Below, piece by piece: positions 34,169 to 40,116 of a DNA stretch of 40,116 nt (the stretch's first letter is position 1; the number at the start of each line of letters is the position of its first letter). A model generated the notes under the pieces. It ran no database searches, had not been told where the DNA came from, and was given only the letters and a program-made list of their open reading frames with translations. Both the position numbers and the translations under genes were made by a program. The DNA comes from an uncultured Lachnospiraceae bacterium (GTDB lineage: Bacteria; Bacillota; Clostridia; Lachnospirales; Lachnospiraceae), in the NCBI GenBank assembly GCA_910586025.1, contig CAJUIO010000026.1, positions 1 through 40,116 of the forward strand. The letters run 5' to 3'.

Positions 34169-35707
34169 TTGGAAAAACAGGCGACAGTACCTGCTGCAGC
34201 AGAAAGGGACGGCAGCGTCCTGTTAAAAATGGAAGGGATCAACAAGGCCTTTCCCGGTGTCAAGGCGCTCGATAATGTGTCTTTGACGGTAAAGGCCGGC
34301 ACGGTTCATGCTTTGATGGGGGAGAACGGTGCGGGTAAATCCACGTTGATGAAATGTCTTTTCGGGGTATATAACAAAGACAGCGGCCATATTTATCTGG
34401 AAGGCCGGGAGGTAAACTTCAAGACATCAAAGGAAGCGCTGGAGAACGGAGTTGCCATGGTGCATCAGGAGCTTAACCAGGCTCTGAAGCGGAATGTCAT
34501 GGACAATATGTGGCTGGGACGTTTTCCAAAGGTATCCAAATGGTGTCCTTTAACCAGTGAGTCCAAAATGTATGCTGCTACCAAGGAGGTCTTTGAGGAG
34601 CTGGAGGTTCATGTGGATCCCAGGACGGTGATGAGCCGTATGCCGGTATCCCAGAGGCAGATGGTGGAGATTGCCAAGGCGGTTTCCTATCACTCCAAGG
34701 TGATCGTTTTCGACGAGCCCACTTCCTCTCTGACAGAGGAGGAGGTAGAGCATCTGTTCCGGATCATCAATATGCTTCGGGACCGGGGCTGCGGAATTAT
34801 TTATATTTCTCATAAGATGGAAGAGATCCTGAGGATTTCCGACGAGGTGACTATCATGCGTGACGGACAGTGGATCGCCACCCGTCAGGCAAAGGAACTG
34901 ACCATGAACGAGATTATCCGGCTGATGGTGGGCAGGGAGCTGACCAACCGTTATCCTGAAAAGGACAATAAGGTGGGCGATCCCCTTCTGGAGGTCAAGG
35001 GATTGTCAGCGGTCTATTCCCATCTCAAGGATGTTTCCTTTACCGCAAGGCGCGGTGAGGTGCTGGGCATTGCGGGACTGGACGGCTCCGGGCGGACGGA
35101 GCTTCTGGAAAATATCTTCGGGATCGCCACCAGAAAAGAGGGAGAGATCTATCTGGACGGCAAGCGGGTTATGAACCGTAGCGCAAGGGAATCCCTCCGC
35201 AATAAATTTGCAATGCTCACGGAGGAACGCCGTGCCACGGGAATTTTTGCCATCCGGGATATTCAGGCGAATACCACGATTTCCAGTCTGCCCAGGTACA
35301 AATCGGGACCTTTCCTGAGTGACAAAAAATTAAGGGAATCCACGGAATGGGGAATTCAGGCAATGAGAACCAAGACACCCAGTCAGAAGACTCAGATCCG
35401 TTCTCTTTCCGGCGGAAATCAACAGAAGGTGATTCTGGCAAGATGGCTTCTCACGGAGCCCCAGGTACTGCTTCTGGATGAGCCCACAAGGGGAATTGAC
35501 GTGGGCGCAAAGTATGAGATTTATCAGTTGATTCTGAATCTGGCAAAGGAGGGAAAGACCGTTCTTATGGTTTCCTCGGAAATGCCGGAGCTTTTGGGAG
35601 TATGTGACCGGATTCTGGTCATGTCCGGAGGACAGCTTGCCGGGGAGGTGGACGCAAAAACCACCACTCAGGAGGAGATCATGACTCTGGCGGCAAAATA
35701 CGCATAA
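34169..35707 (+). CDS. mglA: Sugar ABC transporter ATP-binding protein (two ATPase domains)
   Basis: The 512-residue protein has two fused ATPase domains. The first has G-E-N-G-A-G-K-S-T (Walker A), V-S-Q-R-Q-M-V-E and V-F-D-E-P-T-S-S-L. The second has a degenerate Walker A (G-L-D-G-S-G-R-T-E), L-S-G-G-N-Q-Q-K-V and L-L-L-D-E-P-T-R-G-I-D. This is the MglA/RbsA/XylG type and powers the MglC permease at the inner face of the membrane. The start is TTG 34169 after AGGGGGTGG; the earlier in-frame GTG at 34112 lies inside the hairpin and would add non-conserved residues. Confidence 0.96.
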   Translation: MEKQATVPAAAERDGSVLLKMEGINKAFPGVKALDNVSLTVKAGTVHALMGENGAGKSTLMKCLFGVYNKDSGHIYLEGREVNFKTSKEALENGVAMVHQELNQALKRNVMDNMWLGRFPKVSKWCPLTSESKMYAATKEVFEELEVHVDPRTVMSRMPVSQRQMVEIAKAVSYHSKVIVFDEPTSSLTEEEVEHLFRIINMLRDRGCGIIYISHKMEEILRISDEVTIMRDGQWIATRQAKELTMNEIIRLMVGRELTNRYPEKDNKVGDPLLEVKGLSAVYSHLKDVSFTARRGEVLGIAGLDGSGRTELLENIFGIATRKEGEIYLDGKRVMNRSARESLRNKFAMLTEERRATGIFAIRDIQANTTISSLPRYKSGPFLSDKKLRESTEWGIQAMRTKTPSQKTQIRSLSGGNQQKVILARWLLTEPQVLLLDEPTRGIDVGAKYEIYQLILNLAKEGKTVLMVSSEMPELLGVCDRILVMSGGQLAGEVDAKTTTQEEIMTLAAKYA

Positions 35708-35727
35708 GAATTGAGGAGGGTTAAACT

Positions 35728-36789
35728 GTGACTGAAAAGAAAATCGGGGCAAAGAGTCAGGCGTTTGCAGGGCTTTCAACCCAGGATAAATTGAGAAAGG
35801 TGGGAGACCTTTTACTGAACAACGCCATGTATATCATCATTATTGTGGCGGTAATTTACATATCGATCAAGGTGCCGGCTTTTTTGAAGCTGCCTTCCAT
35901 TGTGAACGTGATATCCCTGACGGCGGCCAGGCTTCCCATTGCCCTTGGGATCGGCGGCTGCATCGTTCTGACGGGAACGGATATTTCCGCAGGCCGTGTC
36001 GTGGGTCTTACGGCTTGTATTTCCGCTTCGCTCCTGACCACCACCTTTAAGGTGTTTCCGGAGATGACCAGCGCTCCGCCGATCTTCGTGGTGTTTTTGC
36101 TGGTTCTGGCGGTGGGAGCCGTGGTCGGTTTGGTAAACGGCTTCAGCGTGGCAAAGTTTAAGCTGCATCCCTTTATCGTGACGCTGTCCACTCAGCTGAT
36201 CGTTTACGGCGTGATCCTGATGTATCTGAAGAACGGTACCAACAACGGTCAGACACTCAGCGGACTCACGGACGGGTACAGGGCTCTGGTGACAGGTACT
36301 CTGTTCAGCATCGGCAATGTGGCGGTTCCCAAGTATGTGCTGTATGCCATCGTGCTGACCGTGGTGATGTGGGTCGTCTGGAACAAGACCACCTTTGGAA
36401 AGAACATGTTTGCCGTGGGCTCTAACGAGGAGGCGGCCAACGTGTCCGGCGTTAACGTGTCCCGCACGATTATTCTGGTATTCGTGCTGGCGGGCGTGAT
36501 GTATGCCATCACGGGATTTCTTGACAGTGCCCGTATCGCTTCGGCCAATGCGGCCACCGGCTTTAACTACGAGTGTGACGCCATTGCGGCCTGCGTTATC
36601 GGCGGTGTCTCCTTTGTAGGCGGTATCGGAAGAATCAGCGGTATCGTGGTGGGCGTGCTGCTTCTGCAGATCATCTTCGCAGGTCTGAATTTCCTTTCAG
36701 TGGATGCGAATATGCTCTATATTATCAAGGGTCTGATTATTCTGATCGCCTGTGCGATTGATATGAGAAAGTATCTGGTGCGCAAGTAG
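35728..36789 (+). CDS. mglC: Sugar ABC transporter permease
   Basis: The 353-residue membrane protein of the BPD_transp_2 family has about nine to ten helices from residue 30 onward, with a G-T-D-I-S-A-G-R-V-V-G-L-T segment and G-L-V-N-G-F-S-V-A-K-F-K-L-H-P-F-I-V-T-L typical of MglC/RbsC permeases. It ends with A-I-D-M-R-K-Y-L-V-R-K. The start is GTG 35728 with GAGGAGGG upstream. It forms the membrane channel for the MglA/MglB system and is followed after one base by a small unrelated membrane protein gene. Confidence 0.96.
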   Translation: MTEKKIGAKSQAFAGLSTQDKLRKVGDLLLNNAMYIIIIVAVIYISIKVPAFLKLPSIVNVISLTAARLPIALGIGGCIVLTGTDISAGRVVGLTACISASLLTTTFKVFPEMTSAPPIFVVFLLVLAVGAVVGLVNGFSVAKFKLHPFIVTLSTQLIVYGVILMYLKNGTNNGQTLSGLTDGYRALVTGTLFSIGNVAVPKYVLYAIVLTVVMWVVWNKTTFGKNMFAVGSNEEAANVSGVNVSRTIILVFVLAGVMYAITGFLDSARIASANAATGFNYECDAIAACVIGGVSFVGGIGRISGIVVGVLLLQIIFAGLNFLSVDANMLYIIKGLIILIACAIDMRKYLVRK

Positions 36790-36790
36790 G

Positions 36791-37189
36791 ATGAGTGAGG
36801 AAAGCAGAGGAAACAGGGACATACAGGATGCGGCACCGCATCAGGAAAAACCGCAGCGCCAGTTCCGGGGTCTCTATGACCGCGTGAACATATCGGTGGG
36901 AACCCTGAATATGGTGATCATAGTGCTCAGCATCCTTCTGGTGCTTAGCATGGGATACGGAATTGCCCACCGGGGCTATGTGATTACCTTCGACAGCCTG
37001 GGAGGAACGGCCGTGGAGAGCGGGAAGCAGATGTACGGAGAGCTCCTTCTCGAGCCGGAGCAGCCTGTGCGGGAAGGGTATGTCTTTGACGGATGGTACC
37101 GTGACAGAGACCTTACCGCTCCCTGGGATATGCAGGAGGATATCGTCACGGAGTCCATGACGCTCTATGCGGGATGGAAGGAAAAATAG
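36791..37189 (+). CDS. Small membrane protein with one InlB B-repeat
   Basis: The 132-residue protein has a polar N-terminal part (1-35), one membrane helix (about 40-60) and then a single InlB B-repeat (Listeria-Bacteroides repeat): V-I-T-F-D-S-L-G-G-T-A-V-E-S, P-V-R-E-G-Y-V-F-D-G-W-Y, and T-L-Y-A-G-W-K. Such repeats are usually outside the cell in surface proteins. Its start lies one base after the mglC stop, so it is cotranscribed and probably made with the transporter, ahead of the operon terminator. The ribosome binding site would be inside mglC (GCGCAAGTAGG). The role in sugar transport, if any, is unknown. Confidence 0.85.
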   Translation: MSEESRGNRDIQDAAPHQEKPQRQFRGLYDRVNISVGTLNMVIIVLSILLVLSMGYGIAHRGYVITFDSLGGTAVESGKQMYGELLLEPEQPVREGYVFDGWYRDRDLTAPWDMQEDIVTESMTLYAGWKEK

Positions 37190-37193
37190 ATAC

Positions 37194-37248
37194 AGGACAG
37201 CCTTTTTCGGTCAGAGATGATGAGAGAAGGAGGCTGTTCTTTTTTTCT
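37194..37248 (+). terminator. Terminator of the mgl operon
   Basis: GGACAGCCT (37196-37204) can pair with AGGCTGTTC (37231-37239), one G-U pair included, across a longer loop, followed by TTTTTTTC. It closes the operon just before the palindromic repeat. Confidence 0.8.
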
Positions 37249-37250
37249 TT

Positions 37251-37545
37251 TTACTGTTCACCCGCAGCCGTCAGCCCGCTTTGCGAATGCTTGCGAAGCA
37301 GACTCTTCCAAAGTTCCGTCTTGCAACAGTGACAAATCATCCAGACAAGCTTGTCTTGACTGTAGGTACGCTTTCGCTACATGTCGCTCGCAGCGGTGCA
37401 TAAGGCGCTAAAACACAGCGCCTAAACACCGGCGGCTCCAAAGTGCCTTGCTTATGATTTGTCACTGTTGTAAGTCTTTGATTCTGGAACAAGCTGCTTC
37501 GCAAGCATTCGCAAAGCGGGCTGACGGCTGCGGGTGAACAGCAAT
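37251..37545. repeat. Palindromic repeat element, fuller copy
   Basis: The left arm 37254-37340 and right arm 37454-37541 are inverted copies. The outermost 48 bases are exact complements (37254-37301 with 37494-37541), as is the inner CAACAGTGACAAATCAT block (37324-37340 with 37454-37470). The centre contains more palindromes: AGACAAGCTTGTCT (37343-37356), TGTAG/CTACA (37361-37365 with 37377-37381) and AGGCGCT/AGCGCCT (37403-37409 with 37417-37423). No ORF of note is inside. It resembles a MITE or large REP-type element. A half copy lies at 27112-27226. Confidence 0.85.
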
Positions 37546-37585
37546 TTTTTGTGGGCACAATTGTTAAAAATATCCAGTAAACAGG

Positions 37586-37614
37586 TTGAGCTGCTCGGAA
37601 AGATTGGTTATAAT
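37586..37614 (+). promoter_or_regulatory. Sigma-A promoter of the cytidylate-kinase-like gene
   Basis: TTGAGC (37586-37591) and a perfect TATAAT (37609-37614) are 17 bases apart, 37 bases before the start codon and just outside the repeat element. Confidence 0.75.
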
Positions 37615-37650
37615 AGAGAAAAGAGGAAGTGCCAGAAAGGGGATGTGTTT

Positions 37651-38250
37651 ATGTACAATGTTATAACGATTGAAAGGCGGTATGCCAGCGGAGGAAACGA
37701 GATCGGAAGGAGACTGGCCAAAGAGCTGGGATATAAGCTTTACGACAGGAATATTCTGGTCGAGGCGGCAAAGGAGCTCGACGTGCCTTATGTCAAGGTG
37801 GAAGGGATTGAGGAGAGCAGTTCGGGAGGTGTGCTGCTTAACCTTTCCAAAACCCCTCTTGGAGGGCTTTCCGGCAATAAGAATCTGCCTCTGGCGGAGC
37901 AGCTGTTTCTTGTGGAGAAGCGCATTATCGAGGAGGCCGCCAGGGAGGGCAACTGTGTTATTGTGGGAAGGGCATCCGGATATATTCTCAGGCAGATGGA
38001 AAACAGTCTGAGAGTGTTCATCTATGCGGATCATGAGAAAAGGATACAGAGGGCCATAGAGAGGGAAGGAATTCAAAATTCAGAGGCGGAAAATGCCCTG
38101 AAACGTAATGATAAGAGGCGAAGCGGATTTTATAATTCAGTTACCGGTCAGGAATGGAGCGATCCGAAGGGCTATGAGCTTTATCTGAATGCCGGAAAGC
38201 TGGGGATTGATCTGTGCGTCAGACTCCTGATGGAGGCGGCGAAGGGATAG
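37651..38250 (+). CDS. Cytidylate kinase-like family protein
   Basis: The 199-residue protein of the cytidylate kinase-like family (PF13189 type) has an N-terminal nucleotide-binding motif of unusual form, R-R-Y-A-S-G-G-N-E-I-G-R-R-L-A, then K-L-Y-D-R-N-I-L and G-N-C-V-I-V-G-R-A-S-G-Y-I-L. A lid-like arginine-rich segment (E-K-R-I-Q-R-A-I-E-R-E-G) and a K-R-N-D-K-R-R-S-G-F-Y motif follow. The true substrate of this family is not established; it is common in Clostridia beside the normal cmk. ATG 37651 follows AGAAAGGGGATG; the longer in-frame start at 37534 lies inside the repeat element. The lrgA-like gene starts 61 bases later. Confidence 0.88.
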   Translation: MYNVITIERRYASGGNEIGRRLAKELGYKLYDRNILVEAAKELDVPYVKVEGIEESSSGGVLLNLSKTPLGGLSGNKNLPLAEQLFLVEKRIIEEAAREGNCVIVGRASGYILRQMENSLRVFIYADHEKRIQRAIEREGIQNSEAENALKRNDKRRSGFYNSVTGQEWSDPKGYELYLNAGKLGIDLCVRLLMEAAKG

Positions 38251-38311
38251 AGATGGATAAGAGCATGAAAAATACGACTTTTGAAAAAGCAACGGGAAGG
38301 GAGAAGCCGCT

Positions 38312-38686
38312 TTGAAATTTGTAAAACAGTTTGGTATCATATTGCTTCTGTCCTTTTTGGGGGAGCTGCTTCACGCATTCCTGCCGCTGACAATTCCCGC
38401 AAGTATTTACGGCATTGTCATTTTATTTCTGTGTCTGGAGTTTAAAGTTATTTCCGTCTCAGCCGTCAAGGATGTCAGCAGCTTTTTCATAGAGATAATG
38501 CCGATCATGTTTATCCCGGCCGCGGTGGGGCTGATGGATTCCTGGCAGATCATAAAGGAGGCATGGCTTTCCTATGTGGTGATCACGGTGCTTTCCACAT
38601 TTGTGGTTATGGCGGTGTCCGGAAGGGCGGTACAGCTTGTCATGAAGCTGACAAGAAAGGAAAGTGACGGGGAGGGAAAGCTTTGA
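38312..38686 (+). CDS. lrgA: CidA/LrgA family holin-like protein
   Basis: The 124-residue protein has four hydrophobic segments in the layout of CidA/LrgA, with P-A-S-I-Y-G-I-V-I-L-F near residue 30 and a basic C-terminus (M-K-L-T-R-K-E). Members modulate murein hydrolase activity and cell lysis, or export small acids such as pyruvate, with LrgB. The start is TTG 38312 after GGGAAGGGAGAAG. It overlaps the LrgB gene by four bases, the normal paired arrangement. CidA and LrgA cannot be told apart from sequence alone. Confidence 0.9.
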   Translation: MKFVKQFGIILLLSFLGELLHAFLPLTIPASIYGIVILFLCLEFKVISVSAVKDVSSFFIEIMPIMFIPAAVGLMDSWQIIKEAWLSYVVITVLSTFVVMAVSGRAVQLVMKLTRKESDGEGKL

Positions 38687-39381
38687 GCCTGGATGAACTA
38701 TTTAAAACCTCCGTATTTTTCGGAGCCTTTATCACGCTGCTGTCCTACGGAATCGGCTGTTTGTTAAAGCGGAGATTTAAGCTGACCGTGTTCAATCCGC
38801 TTTTGATAGCCGTGCTTCTGACGATCCTGTTCCTTGCCGTATTTCGTGTGGACTATGCCACATACCACGAGGGAGCAAAGTATATCAGCTTTTTGCTGAC
38901 ACCGGCCACGGTCTGTCTTGCGGTTCCGCTTTACGAACAGATAGAGCTATTGAAAAAGAATTATAAGGCTGTGCTTGTGGGTATTCTTTCAGGAGTATTT
39001 GCAAGTCTTCTCAGTATCCTGATTCTGGCCGTCCTGTTCCGGTTCGATCATGCGTCCTATGTGACTCTGCTTCCGAAATCCATTACCACGGCAATCGGCA
39101 TGGAGGTTTCCAGGGAGCTTGGGGGATATGTCCCGATAACGGTGGCCGTGATTATCGTTACCGGTGTGATTGGAAATATATTTGCCGATACGGTCTGCAG
39201 GATATTCCGGATCCGGGATCCCATTGCCAGGGGGATCGCCCTTGGAACCTCCTCCCATGCCATAGGAACCGCAAGGGCCATGGAAATGGGGGAGGTCGAG
39301 GGAGCGATGAGCAGTCTTTCCATAGTGGTCGCGGGGATATTGACCGTGGCCGGAGCAGGCGTATTCGCAAAGTTTTTGTAG
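38683..39381 (+). CDS. lrgB: LrgB family membrane protein
   Basis: The 232-residue protein has multiple membrane helices and the LrgB/CidB signature K-S-I-T-T-A-I-G-M-E-V-S followed by G-I-A-L-G-T-S-S-H-A-I-G-T-A-R-A. It is the usual partner of LrgA/CidA in the membrane. The start is TTG 38683, overlapping the lrgA-like stop (TTGA), so the two are translationally coupled; GGAGGGAAAG lies upstream. The LytSR regulators often next to these genes are absent here. Confidence 0.94.
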   Translation: MSLDELFKTSVFFGAFITLLSYGIGCLLKRRFKLTVFNPLLIAVLLTILFLAVFRVDYATYHEGAKYISFLLTPATVCLAVPLYEQIELLKKNYKAVLVGILSGVFASLLSILILAVLFRFDHASYVTLLPKSITTAIGMEVSRELGGYVPITVAVIIVTGVIGNIFADTVCRIFRIRDPIARGIALGTSSHAIGTARAMEMGEVEGAMSSLSIVVAGILTVAGAGVFAKFL

Positions 39382-39416
39382 TTAGTAAAATCGGGAAAAG
39401 GAAGGTGAGTTGAAGA

Positions 39417-39827
39417 ATGTGGACTTGTCCTGAATGCGGGCGAAGCTTTAAAAATCAGAACCAGAATCACTACTGCGGAAAAGCGCCGGAGACGATTGGG
39501 GAGTATATCGCAGAACAGCCCAAGATGACACAGCTGTATCTGAAAGAAGTGTGGAACGCCATTCGCAGTGCGCTGCCGGAAGCGGAGGAGAGGATCTCGT
39601 GGGGGATGCCGACTTTCTGGAAGGAACATAATATTATTCATTTTGCAGGCTCAAAAAATCACGTGGGCTTATACCCGGGGCCGGAGGCTGTCGCAGAGTT
39701 TGCCAACAGGCTGGAAGGGTATAAAACCAGCAAGGGTACGATTCGATTTCCCTACAGCGATCCGCTTCCGCTCGATCTGATTGCGGATATTGCCAGATGG
39801 TGCTATGAAACGGGAAGACACCCGTAA
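39417..39827 (+). CDS. DUF1801-type protein with N-terminal zinc-ribbon-like segment
   Basis: The 136-residue protein starts with a putative metal site (C-P-E-C-G at residues 4-8, then H-Y-C near 19-21) and continues as a DUF1801/YdhG-like domain: I-S-W-G-M-P-T-F-W-K-E, H-F-A-G-S-K-N-H-V-G-L-Y-P-G and K-G-T-I-R-F-P-Y. This small fold is found in proteins of poorly known role, among them YdhG, linked to iron handling in Bacillus. GGAAGGTGAG precedes the ATG. It stands 35 bases after lrgB and might be cotranscribed with it. Confidence 0.8.
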   Translation: MWTCPECGRSFKNQNQNHYCGKAPETIGEYIAEQPKMTQLYLKEVWNAIRSALPEAEERISWGMPTFWKEHNIIHFAGSKNHVGLYPGPEAVAEFANRLEGYKTSKGTIRFPYSDPLPLDLIADIARWCYETGRHP

Positions 39828-39849
39828 ACTGAGATAATAAGACGGGCAA

Positions 39850-39880
39850 AGGGGAAAGGTTTTCCCCTCTCTGCTCTTTG
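39850..39880. terminator. Weak hairpin after the DUF1801-type gene
   Basis: AGGGGAAA (39850-39857) pairs with TTTCCCCT (39861-39868) around a three-base loop, followed by a pyrimidine-rich but not pure T stretch. It may end the upstream unit. Confidence 0.5.
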
Positions 39881-39975
39881 GAAAAACAATCCCATCATTA
39901 AAACTTCCGGTTCTTTTATGTCACTTTCAATTAGTTCTGAAACAATCCCTGATTTTTTTTCTATAAAATATAGGC

Positions 39976-40028
39976 TTGACATAAGTATGACATAGTGTTA
40001 TATTTTTGTTGTCAACACTATGTTATAC
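39976..40028 (+). promoter_or_regulatory. Promoter with paired operator for the BlaI-family gene
   Basis: TTGACA (39976-39981) and TATATT (39999-40004) are 17 bases apart, a near-consensus promoter. GTATGACATAGTGTT (39985-39999) and AACACTATGTTATAC (40014-40028) are inverted near-copies flanking the -10; each has an ACA-TAG-TGT core. Repressor binding here would block the promoter, consistent with BlaI/MecI autoregulation. Confidence 0.75.
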
Positions 40029-40046
40029 AATAAGGAGGAATAAAGC

Positions 40047-40116
40047 ATGCTGCAGCAGCTGTCCGATGCCGAACTTGAAATTATGAAAATCGTATGGGGA
40101 AACCCGGAGGAGGTGA
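40047..40116 (+). CDS. BlaI/MecI-family transcriptional repressor (partial, N-terminus)
   Basis: Only 23 codons are in the window. They read L-S-D-A-E-L-E-I-M-K-I-V-W-G-N-P, the first helix of the winged-helix domain of BlaI/MecI/CopY repressors. AAGGAGGAA precedes the ATG. Proteins of this family bind short dyads and are released by proteolysis via a BlaR-type sensor protease or by metal. The partner gene, if any, lies beyond the window. The inverted repeats in its promoter fit self-repression. Confidence 0.85.
   Translation, partial: MLQQLSDAELEIMKIVWGNPEEV

Noticed and set aside
37343..37423. Clustered hairpins in the repeat core as a CRISPR-like array
   Set aside because: The hairpins differ in sequence and there are no regularly spaced identical repeats.

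Overview
The window looks like a chromosome segment of a Lachnospiraceae-type Clostridium (low-to-mid GC Firmicutes). The signs are PolC-type replicase, the pyrH-frr-uppS-cdsA-dxr-rseP-ispG-polC order typical of Clostridia, strong GGAGG ribosome binding sites, frequent TTG/GTG starts, YesM/YesN two-component genes and several glycan-degrading enzymes. No rRNA, tRNA, CRISPR array or transposase gene was seen.

Region 1 (1-7358) opens with the end of a peptide-binding protein. It continues with a membrane-anchored polysaccharide deacetylase, a bactofilin, and the housekeeping run pyrH, frr, uppS, cdsA, dxr, rseP (ribosome recycling, UMP kinase, undecaprenyl and phospholipid precursors, MEP pathway, site-2 protease), closed by a long hairpin terminator. 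Region 2 (7360-9769) interrupts the usual cluster: a palindrome-dense stretch that could fold as a multibranched RNA, then a PP2C phosphatase and a membrane Ser/Thr kinase without PASTA domains. Region 3 (9771-15519) has a good promoter followed by ispG and polC.

Region 4 (15520-17200) holds an acidic coiled-coil protein of unknown function and a manganese exporter (mntP) behind a yybP-ykoY riboswitch whose terminator competes with the aptamer closing helix. Region 5 (17307-23430) is a glycoside-use operon: permuted GH3 glycosidase, PfkB sugar-phosphate kinase, GH78 alpha-L-rhamnosidase. Region 6 (23537-26163) is an AT-richer island with a small two-helix membrane protein and a Na/Pi-cotransporter-family protein, each preceded by Pho-box-like TTTACA repeats at identical spacing, then two small unknown ORFs.

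Region 7 (26236-27226) is an alpha-L-fucosidase remnant, truncated next to half of a dispersed palindromic repeat whose fuller copy lies at 37251-37545. Region 8 (27251-37248) is a sugar sensing and uptake locus: YesN regulator, YesM kinase, a membrane-anchored sugar-binding-like protein, a sugar-binding lipoprotein, then mglB-mglA-mglC and a small InlB-repeat membrane protein. The sensor genes presumably control the transporter. Region 9 (37586-40116) carries a cytidylate-kinase-like protein, an lrgA/lrgB-like pair, a small DUF1801-type protein and the first codons of a BlaI/MecI-family repressor with a clear promoter-operator.
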